Below, in pieces: positions 51,481-63,041 of a DNA stretch of 64,000 nt. A program made the translations under genes and the position numbers. Within the stretch, counting starts at the first letter, position 1. Every line of letters begins with the position of its first letter. The notes under the pieces were generated by a model. The model saw nothing but the letters and a program-made list of their open reading frames with translations, did not search any database and was not told where the DNA came from. This stretch comes from Branchiostoma lanceolatum (taxonomy: Eukaryota; Chordata; Leptocardii; Amphioxiformes; Branchiostomatidae). The stretch covers positions 23,277,881 to 23,341,880 of the forward strand of contig NC_089728.1 in the NCBI RefSeq assembly GCF_035083965.1, in the 5' to 3' direction.

Positions 51481-54400
51481 CTACAAGATGGGAATGTAGT
51501 TGTCGATCTTGGTCCTGTGTCTCTGAGCGACACACTCGGCGATCCACACGATGTTGCGACATTCCTGCTCCTTGAGCTTAATGTAGGCATAAAACACTCC
51601 GAAGTGGTACTGCTGCATGAAGGCATTCACATTGAGCTCCACCTGCAGGGAACAGACAACATCATGGGTTCAGCAGGGAAACAAAGCTAGTTACCTAGTC
51701 TAGGCTTATCAGTCAGCAGTTATGATTAGTGTCCAGCAGTTAGAATTAGTGACCCTGCCTCTGGAGTTCAAATCCTGGTGTTGCCGCTCATTCAACATGC
51801 AGGCTACTGGAAAGGGTCACTGCCGCTAGGATGGGACATTAAGCCATGGTCCACTGTTCATTGTGCTTGTCTGAGAGAGCTAGGGATACAGGAACCTGTA
51901 TGTACCACATGTATGTGCTAACATCCTTCCTCAACCAGTGGATGATGAGCTCTCACAGCCAACTCCACTGGTTCAGGAGCACTCTAACTTGATGACCAAA
52001 GCATGTACATGTGTTAGGGTTAACACTATCTTAAACATTGCAAACTTTCCTACCTTGGATCAACAACATTCAAAAAGTATTTTGTCTCAGAGCAAGAGCA
52101 GTATGTCTTACCTCATGCTCAAAGAACTTGTCCTCCAGAGTCTTGTCCCCGGGATTGTTTCCTGCTCCCTCGAAGAGTGGCTTGTACTCCTGAAACAAGA
52201 GGTATGGGAACTTTATTTTCTTTAGCTGATATTTGTCAATAGTTATTTAACATTACTGATTCACTCCAAAATCGTGTTTTTGTTGTCATGCCTGTATCAC
52301 ATGAGTTTCATGTGCCGCTCAGTGTTGGTTAAATTGACTACAACATTCATTTGTATTCTTCAACTGTGTCAAGCAAGCCATGGGACAAACAGCAACTTGA
52401 CTTTAAAAAGTGGGAGCATTTGTCTTCCACTGTCTCGAAAAAAGAAGTCGGACCCAAATAAGATAGAATTTAGTGTCAGTATTTGAACTAGAATAGTCAC
52501 ATGCTATATTGTTACCAATGTCTGTTCGTCCTTCCATGCTTCATGTACTTGCAATTAGCCTACGGGCAAGAACTTGCAATAAACTTATTATTACTATTTT
52601 AATAGCTGTTTCCTTGTAAACTACTTGGAGAATTTATGTGCATTTTTTTTCCAAATATATATCAGTATACATGTATGTCATTCAGGTAGAGCACAAGAAG
52701 GACAAAGACTCAAGTCGACCATAACACGATTCTTCATCATAGACCTCAGTATAGATACATGTACATGCTCGCACGTAATGAGAAATTAACAGTTCTCCAA
52801 CTCAAGGAATTTTACTCACCGTAATTTTCGTACTTCATTTCTCATCATCTACATGTAATTTACCAACATTTTAAAAATAAATCGGCGACAATTGGTATTG
52901 GTTAGGTACCCTCCACCAATGTTGTATAACTGAATGTGCTCCTGACATCTATGATGTTGAGTTGAAGATGGACAGTTACTGCACACTTACTCCGTAGTAC
53001 TCCGCCACTGCCTTGACCTGGTCGTAGTCGTCTGCTCGAGCCAGTGCGGCCAGTCCGTCGGGGTGGAGCTTGCCACAGCGGGGGTACAGCTTGGACCGGT
53101 CATCTTTGGTCAGCTCGGTCCCGAAGGAGTTGATGGTGATGATGAAGGCTCGGCGGTCTGCTTCAAACTGGGAGGATGACAGAATATTCAATCTTCAGTC
53201 CATCCCACTTTGTCAGATTGGGTTCTTTGTTTGCCGCTATTAGACAAATTTCTCAAAAATTAATGTATAAAACAAAAATTCTTGTGACTCTTTTACTTTG
53301 AAGAGTATCTAGCAGAAAAGTCTCCCACCTCTAGAGCTCTGCACATAAACTCAGATGTTGTCCCACCCAGCTGACTGCAGAACTCATAGAAGGCCTCCAA
53401 GTAAGCCTGTGTGTTCAAACATACTGATGTCAGAAACAAGTCACCAAATAGTCAACACTGGTTCTTCTAACAGGCTGGAACAATTACACATGTAGAAATT
53501 AACCTACAGTTACAAAATTAATGTCTCTTAGTCCACCTCATAACTAACGATACAACATATGTAAGTATGTATCGTTTCCAGTAACCAAAACCTTTAACTG
53601 CAATTTGAACATCTAAAGTCCCTGCAAATGTCCAAGAAGATACAATTATGCATACATGTAGATCATTAACTCTCAATGTACTTTACATGATAGGAATAAA
53701 AAATTTCAAGTTTATCTACACAAAAGTGTAATCTTGTGTAGTGGTCTTATGATACACTACATCATGAAGTGTATACTGCCTGGGATTGAATCATAGCAGC
53801 TAACTAGTAAACTTAGAACTTTAGAACTAGACATAGAAACATTTTCATTTATGACTGCCTTCTGGGTTCCAATCCCTATCCATGGGACAGGCACCTATTT
53901 CCTCGCTCTACTCAGGTCAAAATGAGTACCTACATGTAGCTTCTGTTAGAGACATCATGTTGGAGGGGACATAAAGCCGGAGGTCCCGTGTTTGAGGAGA
54001 GTCACACCCCAAGACGGTTCACTTGTGAATCAAACAGATGTTTACATCACATACCTTGTACAGGGTGTTTCTGATGATCTCAATGTTCAGCTCATCCAAA
54101 TCCTGCTCAGAGATGCAGTCCACAAAGAACGGAGCTAACGTTGAAGACAAAAATGTAACATTATAAGCCTTCAACACTTACACTGACATATGAACAAGTC
54201 ACTTGAAAAATGTCCAGACTACATGCATGATGAGACTAGCTGGTGACACCCTTCTGAACTTACTCAGCAAGGACATGATTTGCACTGTCACAACTTTCAC
54301 ACTTTTCTATGCCACAGCGTGGTTGTACTGTGCAGATACAGATACAGAGCAGAAAAAATCTGGTTTGCCGTAATACAGGGATGCGTACCTAAACCCACGT

Positions 54401-57400
54401 TCAGGTTCAGGTCCAAATCCAGAGGTTTAGGTTCAGGTCCGGGCGTAACAAGTCCGAACCTGAACCCATGGCACATTTCAATAATGTTACAATGGCATTG
54501 AAGCTTTAATAAAAAACTCCAATTTCCTAAGTTTCAATAACACTTTACTATTACATATCGACATTAAAGGAGCAAATATACGATGTCGTTGTGTGGTGAT
54601 GAGAACTGTAGAAAATCCAAGCCCAAATAGACTGATCCTGACTGTCCATCACAATTAGCGGTTCTACCAATGAGAGAGTGACTGCATGTCCGTCAAATTT
54701 TTGCATTTTTATGTTATAATTTTGCATTTCTACGTGTTGACAGAGGTGGGCGGGGCTATGGTATCGGTCAATTTTTTACGTGAAACTAAAAGATCACCAT
54801 GTAGCTTATTTTTGTGCCGCTTTTGAGCACCTTTGATAAGAAATCCGCACGCAAATGTGGTTAACAGTGGCATTAAATGTCAATTTCATCAAGATTACAG
54901 CAACTAGAATATTTCCAGTTTTCAAGCCTCATAAAATGCTCTGGGTCCCTTTAACAAAGACTATATCAAAGACACGGCATAACTGCAGATTGAAATAAAC
55001 TCAAACTGGTTTGTTCACTGGTAAGTTCTGACACAACAGTGCAAGTGATCCCAGTAAGTAATTGTAAGGTAGTGGAGTCTTCACACCAATTCACTTGACA
55101 TCTGACCCAGTTTAGGGATGTGTATTCAAACTCACATTCAGGTCCAGATTCGTATCACTGAGTTTATTTCTTTTTACAAAACGTTTTAATGAGTCCAGAT
55201 TCGGTTCAACGTTTAGGTATGCATCCATACCGGTATACTTACCTAGCGGTGTGTCGATAAGTATGGCGTTGTACAGTTCGGCGGGCGTGGCCGCCACGTG
55301 GATAGCCTCCATCTGCTCAAAACTACCCAGAGGATGACATTTAGTGATGAGCTCACTGATTGGTCTTTGGTGCAACGTCCCGGTGATGAGCAGCACAATG
55401 TTGTCAATCATGTAGCTGTACCTGTGGGGAAGGACAGTCATTATACACAGCTGTACCTGTGCCACAGTGGGGAAGGGCAGTCATTATACACAGCTGTACC
55501 GGTGGGGAGGGACAGTCATTATACACAGCTGTACTGGTGGGGAGGGACAGTCATTATATACAGCTGTACCGGTGGGGAAGGACAGTCATTATACACAGCT
55601 GTACCGTTGGGGAAGGACAGTCATTATACACAGCTGTACCTGTGGGGAGGGACAGTCATTAAACACAGCTGTACTGGTGGGGAAGGACAGTCATTATACA
55701 CAGCTGTACTGGTGGGGAAGGACAGTCATTATACACAGCTGTACCGGTGGGGAAGGACAGTCATTATACACAGCTGTACCGGTGGGGAAGGACAGTCATT
55801 ATACACAGCTGTACCGGTGGGTAGGGACAGTCATTATACACAGCTGTACCAGTGGGGAGGGACAGTCATTATACACAGCTGTACCGGTGGGGAAGGACAG
55901 TCATTATACACAGCTGTACCGGTGGGGAAGGACAGTCATTACACACAGCTGTACCGGTGGGGAAGGACAGTCATTATACACAGCTGTACCGGTGGGGAGG
56001 GACAGTCATTATACACAGCTGTACCTGTGGGGAAGGACAGTCATTATACACAGCTGTACCGGTGGGGAGGGACAGTCATTATACACAGCTGTAATTGTGG
56101 GGAAGGACAGTCATTATACACAGCTGTACCAATGGGAAGGACAGTCATTATACAAAGCTGTACCTGTGGGGAAGGACAGTCATTATACACAGCTGTACCT
56201 GTGCCACAGTGGGGAAGGGCAGTCATTATACACAGCTGTACCGGTGGGGAGGGACAGTCATTATACACAGCTGTTACACAGCTGTACCTGTGGGGAAGGG
56301 CAGTCATTATACACAGCTGTACCTGTGGGGAAGGACAGTCATTATACACAGCTATACCTGTGCCACAGTGGGGAAAGGCAGTCATTATACACAGCTGTAC
56401 CAGTGGGGAGGGACAGTCATTATACACAGCTGTACCTGTGGGGAAGGGCAGTCAATATACATAACATAGCTGTACCTGTGGGGAAGGACAGTCATTATAC
56501 ACAGCTGTACCTGTGCCACAGTGGGGAAGGGACAGTCATTATACACAGCTGTACCGGTGGGGAGGGACAGTCATTATACACAGCTGTACCTGTGCCACAG
56601 TGGGGAAGGGCCGTCATTATACACAGCTGTACCAGTGGGGAAGGACAGTCATTATACACAGCTGTACCGATGGGGAGGGACAGTCATTATACACAGCTGT
56701 ACCTGTGGGGAAGGACAGTCATTATACACAGCTGTACCGGTGGGGAGGGACAGTCATTATACACAGCTATACCTGTGCCACAGTGGGGAAGGGCAGTCAT
56801 TATACACAGCTGTACCTGAGGGGAAGGACAGTCATCATACACAGCTGTACCTGTGGGGAAGGACAGTCATAATACACAGCTATACCTGTGCCACAGTGGG
56901 GAAAGGCAGTCATTATACACAGCTATACTGGTGGGGAGGGACAGTCATTATACACAGCTGTACCTGTGGGGAAGGGCAGTCAATATACATAGCTGTACCT
57001 GTGGGGAAGGACAGTCATTATACACAGCTATACCCATGCCACAGTGGGGAAGGGCAGTCATTATACACAGCTATACTGGTGGGGAGGGACAGTCATTATA
57101 CACAGCTGTACCTGTGGGGAAGGACAGTCATAAAACACAGCTGTACCTGTGCCACAGTGGGGAAGGGCAGTCATTATACACAGCTGTACCGGTGGGGAGG
57201 GACAGTCATTATACACAGCTGTACCGGTGGGGAGGGACAGTCATTATACACAGCTGTACCAGTGGGGAGGGACAGTCATTATACACAGCTGTACCGGTGG
57301 GGAGGGACAGTCATTATACACAGCTGTACCTGTGAGGAAGGACAGTCATTAGACACAGCTATACCTGTACCACAGTGGGGAAGGGCAGTCATTATACACA

Positions 57401-60174
57401 GCTCTACCGGTGGGGAGGGACAGTCATTATACACAGCTGTACCTGTGGGGAAGGGCAGTCAATATACATAGCTGTACCTGTGGGGAAGGACAGTCATTAT
57501 ACACAGCTGTACCCGTGCCACAGTGGGGAAGGGCAGTCATTATACACAGCTGTACTGGTGGGGAGGGAGTCATTATACACAGCTATACCTGTGGGGAAGG
57601 ACAGTCATTATACACAGCTGTACCTGTGCCACAGTGGGGAAGGGCAGTCATTATACACAGCTGTACCGGTGGGGAGGGACAGTCATTATACACAGCTGTA
57701 CCGGTGGGGAGGGACAGTCATAAAACACAGCTGTACCTGTGGGGAAGGACAGTCATTATACACAGTGGGGAAGGGCAGTCATTATACACAGCTGTACCTG
57801 TGGGGAAGGACAGTCATCATACACAGCTGTACCTGTGGGGAAGTTAATTACAGTACACACAGCTATACCTGTGGGGAAGGACAATCATTATGAATTTCGA
57901 GCCCTGTGTAGCATGCATCCAAAAACTACCGAAAATATAAGCTTCTTGCTATTAATTGGCGAAGGTATATGATTATGTCATGACTCATGAGGCAATTTGA
58001 CAGAAAGAACCGGAGTTGAATTGAAGAGAGAGGAATCCTCACGTGATGAAGTCCATGAAGGTACAGAGCGGCTCCACTGATTGGTTCCTCATGTGCTGGA
58101 ACTCGATCACCATCTTCTCCTTCAGCTTGTCGTCGATCACGTTGACAGTCAGCGGAGACGGCTCATTGGCCAGGAAGTTCCCGTAATCAGTGCTGGCCAG
58201 GTGCAGCTTGAGATCTGTGGACATGTCAGAATATTTGATCTGTGTTTTCAGGGAGGATTTCAGTGACTGGACAGAATGATTCGGCACCAAGCCTAGGAGG
58301 AGTTTCGACTTACACTAACCGTAATCAACTGTGAACTCAACCAAAACCTAATTCTAACCCTAACTTTAACCATAACCCAAGTCGTCCTGGACCTGGTGCC
58401 AAATCGTCCTGACCGCCTAAGTTACACCCCCCCCCCCCGGTGTCGACCGATGATGATGATGAGTAAAGGGCAGCAGTCAATGTGAAGCCAAGAGGAGGGG
58501 TGAAGTTGGCTATTACATACCTGCAGCTGTAGGATCAATAATATCATCAGCATGTCTTTAAATTCAAGCTATCATTTCAAGACAATTTCATTTAAACTTG
58601 AAACTGATACAATGATTTCGTCCTCCACACAGCCCCACTCCCTACGTCTTCCATTTCTTACAACAGAGTCAAACCCTTCACTATTTCAACTTGATTTACC
58701 CCCAGATAACCCCGCGAGGGGCAAGGTAGGGGGGGAGGAGGTCCCAGGCTAAGGCGGGCAGGCCTCCAGCCTGGCGTGGAATGACTCAACGGTGGGAGCC
58801 GTAACAACCGCGCCAGGCAGGGCGTTCCACTCGGGGATTGTGCGGGGGAAGTATGAATATTTGTAAGAGTCTGTCCGGGCGTTGTTATGTGGTTGACTAG
58901 TCACTAGTTATAGACAATTACGTTTGTATAGTTTAGTCTAGCCTCTTTTATACCTATTTTGTACCCTGTTATTTTATGTATGTTGTTTGCAATTAGCCTT
59001 TGGGCAGGAATTTGCAATAAACTTATTAAATAATTATTGTATAACATACTGGTATGTTGTAGCCGTGGCGACTGACAAAGGGAGTTTTTGCTTGATATTA
59101 CATATACTTTCCCTTCTTAGTCGTGGGGCACGACAGAATTTGTCTTCAACTCTAGCGACGCCGGCCTTCTAACTTGCACGCCGGGCCCGATTCTTGTTCT
59201 CCCTGAACTCCCAACGCCCTTACCTGTGACGCCGGTCACTTAAGCGACGCCGGAAACCCCATGTTAATCCACAACAGGGCTTGATGCGGCAGAAGTCAAT
59301 GGAAAACAACATCGGGTCCGCCATTTTTGGTTTGAAAATACAAGGAGGGCAACGTCATCGCTTGTACAGCCTGATTGGTCAAGCCCAGTCATGTGAGTAA
59401 ACGCACCAATCAGGCACCTTGTATTTTCGGACCCGATGTTGTTTTCCATTGACTTCTGCCGCATCAAGCCCTGTTGTGGATTAACATGGGGTTTCCGGCG
59501 TCGCTTAAGTGACCGGCGTCGCAGGTAAGGGCGTTGGGAGTTCAGGGAGAACAAGAATCGGGCCCGGCGTGCAAGTTAGAAGGCCGGCGTCGCTAGAGTT
59601 GAAGACAAATTCTGTCGTGCCCCACGACTAAGAAGGGAAAGTATATGTAATATCAAGCAAAAACTCCCTTCGTCAGTCGCCACGGCTAGGTATGTTGTTA
59701 TCAATGTCCTCGTTTAACGGCTTATATTATAGACGTGGTCTCTAGGCGCTGGTTCACTTGGGTCAGATTCATGTTGATGATCTCTCTAGGTTTTAAACCA
59801 AGCTGGTCTGTCGTTACGTAATGGGTATAGAACAGAATAGCTATGATAATTTGTGGGAGGGGGGCGGTGTGACACCATGGATGGCTCGTGACGTGTGGGT
59901 TGACCCCGCCCGTTTCTATGTAACGTTGTGAGTACATGTATATCACATGGAACGGTTATCAACTCTATGGGGAACTGCGAGATGATAATTGATACGAATA
60001 TATCTAATTTTCCAAAAATAAAATATTATACAGCTAGCTGCGCTCACCTTCTAGAGTTTCGCACTGTACGAGGTTGGCGTAGTCAGCCCGCCTCAGGATC
60101 CCTCCCTTGAAGCCGCGCACCAGGCCCTCCAGGTACCCGTTGTCTATGTTGAAGTATAACTCCTGCATCGCCAT
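51481..60174 (-). CDS. ATP6V0D1: ATP6V0D1, V-type proton ATPase subunit d (8 exons, 350 aa)
   Basis: Exons on the - strand: 60174-60048, 58214-58043, 55421-55243, 54134-54055, 53406-53329, 53167-52991, 52189-52112, 51642-51481. Phases join to 1,053 nt with no internal stop. The protein starts [20 protein letters not shown] and ends [12 protein letters not shown]. It is near-colinear with the 351-residue human subunit d1 over its full length (for example [38 protein letters not shown]). Subunit d (AC39 family) is a peripheral V0 subunit that couples the central stalk of V1 to the membrane c-ring in acidifying organelles. The start is the first ATG after a non-conserved upstream extension. The exon 3 acceptor lies at the edge of a 2.5-kb minisatellite. 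Confidence 0.96.
51726..51892 (+). mobile_element. tRNA-derived SINE copy 3, downstream of (in transcript terms, intron 7 of) ATP6V0D1 exon 7
   Basis: It shares GTCCAGCAGTTAGAATTAGT, GACCCTGCCTCTGGA, a shortened B-box GAGTTCAAATCCTGG and the body CCATGGTCCACTGTTCATTG with the copy at 33.15 kb. It has a deletion between the two boxes. Confidence 0.75.
52545..52592 (+). mobile_element. LINE 3' tail fragment
   Basis: TTGCAATTAGCCTACGGGCA, AGAACTTGCAATAAAC matches the end of the fragment at 58,990-59,025. Both resemble the 3' end of CR1/L2-like elements. Confidence 0.55.
54564..54954. mobile_element. Possible TTAA-flanked MITE (ATP6V0D1 intron 3)
   Basis: It begins TTAAAGGAGCA and ends GGTCCCTTTAA, so the ends are inverted over only a few bases. 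It resembles the better-defined TTAA element at 44,579. Confidence 0.45.
55422..57890 (-). repeat. 35-bp minisatellite, about 70 units, carrying the ATP6V0D1 exon 3 acceptor
   Basis: The plus-strand unit is CTGTACCTGTGGGGAAGGAC, AGTCATTATACACAG. Read on the - strand, units with CCTGTGGGG contain CCTTCCCCACAG|GTACAGCT, a copy of the true acceptor and first exon 3 bases at 55,421. Units with CCGGTGGGG have lost the AG. Some units contain an extra TGTGCCACAG insert. Six-frame open frames up to 450 codons here are repeat artefacts. Confidence 0.95.
58700..59030 (+). mobile_element. LINE-related 3' fragment (ATP6V0D1 intron 1)
   Basis: It ends TTGCAATTAGCCTTTGGGCA, GGAATTTGCAATAAAC, the same end as at 52.55 kb. 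The upstream part contains CCTGGCGTGGAATGACTCAA and GGGCGTTCCACTCGGGGAT strings. No reading frame survives. Confidence 0.5.
59060..59688. mobile_element. Foldback element, ~255-bp inverted arms, 9-bp target duplication
   Basis: The left arm begins TAGCCGTGGCGACTGAC and the right arm ends GTCAGTCGCCACGGCTA. The arms are near-identical inverse copies around a ~115-bp centre. GGTATGTTG stands at both sides (59,051-59,059 and 59,689-59,697). A 9-bp duplication with long inverted termini suggests a Mutator-like (MULE) non-autonomous element. It lies in ATP6V0D1 intron 1. Confidence 0.93.
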
Positions 60175-60336
60175 GATGCTGCCTGACTTTGCGACGGAAG
60201 AAGAAGCCCCACAGCCCGATAGAGCAGACAGAAATGTCGGAGTGATCAGGACTGATCGGTCACCTGGATCACATGATACATGCACATGACGTCATCATCA
60301 CAGGGTGGTGCAGTTCTAACCCGCACGCATGGCGGC

Positions 60337-60421
60337 CTCCAAGCAGAGGTTTCGGTCGAGTAGGGTAGGGTAGGGGTGTCCGGGATTTTTACGTCTGTCG
60401 GACCGAAACCTCTGCTTGGAG
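60337..60421. repeat. 85-bp hairpin bounded by CTCCAAGCAGAGGTTTCGG
   Basis: The 21-bp arms CTCCAAGCAGAGGTTTCGGT, C and its inverse at 60,401-60,421 flank a G-rich TAGGG loop. It lies about 165 bp upstream of the ATP6V0D1 start codon. Confidence 0.88.
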
Positions 60422-60749
60422 AATGGTTCGTGCTGCCAACAAAATCCTCGGGCGGGCGGGGCTGCGCCATACCCACATGACGAGCTCCTCCCATTCTCTA
60501 ACTAAATACAAAGGTTCCACCAGAAAGGTGTCAGGAAGTGTAATTTGCCCAGGCCATGCAGTGTTCTTTCCACTGTACTACCAAGGAGGTTTTGGTACTA
60601 CTAAGGTAGATCAGAGATTATTGGTTATTTTTACTATTTTCCCAGCGATCCGCGGAGCCTGGTAGAGGCCACCATTTGGCCATGTTGTGTTGTGTTGGTA
60701 TTCTCCATTCTCTATTCTTCGTTAAAAATCCCGGACAAAACTACCCCTC

Positions 60750-61425
60750 TCGACGCCGCACCGACGGTGCACGTGCGAGGATCCCGCCACGTATTAGCGG
60801 TGTCCACGCACTGTTTGCTTGTGAGGCAGGAATTAAATAGTGCGTGCACACGACCATTTCCGCCCTTGGTCAAATGACCGAAGTGGCTGTGTGCACGCAC
60901 GACCACGGTACTTGTTTTTGGCAGTATTCTCGCGATCTGTCCGTAGGAAACAAATGCGTGCACCACCGGTGTAAATGGCCCAAGCCACGCGCGTGCAACA
61001 AATGACCGAAGTGGCTGTGTGCACGCACGACCACGGTACTTGTTTTTGGCAGTATTGAGCCTGCAGTATTCTCGCGATCTGTCCGTAGGAAATAAATGCA
61101 TGCACCACCGGTGTAAATGGCCCAAGCCACGCGCGTGCAACAAATGACCGAAGTGGCTGTGTGCACGCACGACCACGGTACTTGTTTTTGGCAGTATTGA
61201 GCCTGCAGTATTCTCGCGATCTGTCCGTAGGAAATAAATGCGTGCACCATCGGTGTAAATGGCCCAAGACACGCGCGTGCAACAAATGACCGAAGTGGCT
61301 GTGTGCACGCACGATGTAATTGGACCTCACAAATAATCAGTGCGTGCACCGCCGCCAATACATGGCAGGATCCACGCACGCGTGCACCGTCGGTACGGCG
61401 TGGCCGAATACACGCGCGAGCAGCG
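60750..61425. repeat. Inverted repeat enclosing ~3.3 tandem units of ~140 bp
   Basis: The outer arms (GCACCGACGGTGCACG...GGATCCCGCCA at about 60,765; diverged inverse near 61,390) enclose units beginning CAAATGACCGAAGTGGCTGT at about 60,871, 61,001, 61,141 and 61,284. Each unit contains GTGCACGCACGACCACGGTA. It is GC-rich and foldback-like. Confidence 0.75.
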
Positions 61426-61829
61426 CCGCGAGTAATCGACCTATATCGGGTACACATGCCTTCTCTCGATCGAAGCCTCTGCTCGGAGAATATTGTGTTG
61501 GCTCTATTCACTCTGCAAATCCGGGCAATCCGCACCCACGCGCTACTATGATCGGGGTGTCCATGGCCGCATCCGCTACCGATATCCCCAGTGCAGTACC
61601 TCTGAGAGTAATCTCAGATTATGTGCCCTCCTGTTGATAGTAGAATCAATCTCCAAGCAGATGTAGAAAGGCAAAATCGAAACGTGTCCCAAGCTCCCTG
61701 TTCTGCAGAGCATCCGGTCTTTCTTTAAACTTACCATGTTTGTTTGCTTAGTATCTCATTGTGCGAATGTTTGGTCATCATTGTGAAAGTTTTTAATTCA
61801 ACTTTGTTTCCATACTTTATACACCTAGT

Positions 61830-61914
61830 GACAATAGGCAGTGACTACACCATAACGGATGTTACATGTAGCCTACATGTAACATCCGTTATGGTGTAGT
61901 CACTGCCTATTGTC
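61830..61914. repeat. 85-bp perfect palindrome
   Basis: The 42-bp arms 61,830-61,871 and 61,873-61,914 are exact inverse complements with a single central base. Arms start GACAATAGGCAGTGACTACA. No target duplication was evident. Confidence 0.93.
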
Positions 61915-62034
61915 AGAAGCACTGGTGCAGCAAGGTTCCTTCAACGCTTCTAGCAGTTGAAATGTTACTACAGCGGACTCGCTATGTACTGTTTCTAGTG
62001 GAGGTTTCTAGTGTTTCTACAAGTCAGGATGTCA

Positions 62035-62115
62035 GTGTGGAGGTGTGAGGGAGTGTGGAGGTGTGAGGGAGTGTGGAGGTGTGAGGGAGTGTGGAGGTGT
62101 GAGGTGTGGAGATGT
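62035..62115 (+). repeat. Short tandem repeat, GTGGAGGTGTGAGGGA-like
   Basis: About five copies of a 16-18 bp G-rich unit. Confidence 0.85.
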
Positions 62116-63041
62116 GAGGGAATGCACACCATTCCTTTGTGTCTGTTGTCATCATGTGTCACAATAACCGGTGTGGAGTAAGCACCAGTTGTACACACTT
62201 ATTTGTAAAGAATTCCTGGGCAACAATGAGAATAGATCGAATAGTCTAGATATGGAGTAACTTTCTTACTTCCGGACTATACATATATATATAAATGTCA
62301 TTGAATCGAATTGAAAGTTATTGACAGGCCATGTCCCATGTTTCCACAACCTCTGAGCCGCAGAACACGGTGGATCATCATCATCATGTCCCGATTGCAG
62401 GTTGAAATACTTATAAACTGTACTTTCATTGACACTGATTTGCGATATTCCTGTGCTTGGAGAAACTTAGTATTAACCCTTTTTTAAACTTTAAAAGCAG
62501 GAGCTTCGGGATGTAAACAAAGCAACATCGGGGATGTAACCAAAGCAACGATATGGTAGTCTTGAACTAGAGAAAATCTAGCGCATTGCTAAAATACGGT
62601 CAGGAAGAAAACGTCCCAATTCCCCTACATACCTCTACTTGGAGGACAGGAATGTACTCTCCTAATCTAATATCCCCTGACATAGTGACATGCGCAATGT
62701 GCGCTGTGTGGGAGACCACGATTGTAGTTCTTTATTTCTTTGTGCGTGAGTGGTCTTTTTTAGTTGACGTGTTTATTTTTGGGCAGGTGTTTGTCGTTTC
62801 TGCTGAAGCGTATATCAAACATATTTCCCTTGTAAATTGGTTGATGTCGTCGGCTTTGCTGTTTATCTTGGTGTGCGTTTTGGCGTGGAAGGAGACATCA
62901 AAGTGAGGTGTTGTTTGGTGCGGTGCGGCGGAGGGATCTTGATTTATTTGATAGTGTGTGTGTTGTATCGTAGTTTAATACTCCATATGTGTTGTGGATC
63001 GCTCATAGTGAAGTTTCTTTTCGACTAGCTGTAAGATTCTG

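Noticed and set aside
55298-57893. Several + strand frames of 120-450 codons with repeating [23 protein letters not shown] units
   Set aside because: The 35-bp unit cycles through all three frames and gives the same repeat in each. The region is ATP6V0D1 intron on the other strand.
59264-59554. 96-codon - strand frame
   Set aside because: It lies wholly inside the foldback element and spans the hairpin centre.
62586-62906. 106-codon frame with hydrophobic segments upstream of H1
   Set aside because: It opens without ATG, has no recognised family, and its composition could arise by chance from T/G-rich sequence.
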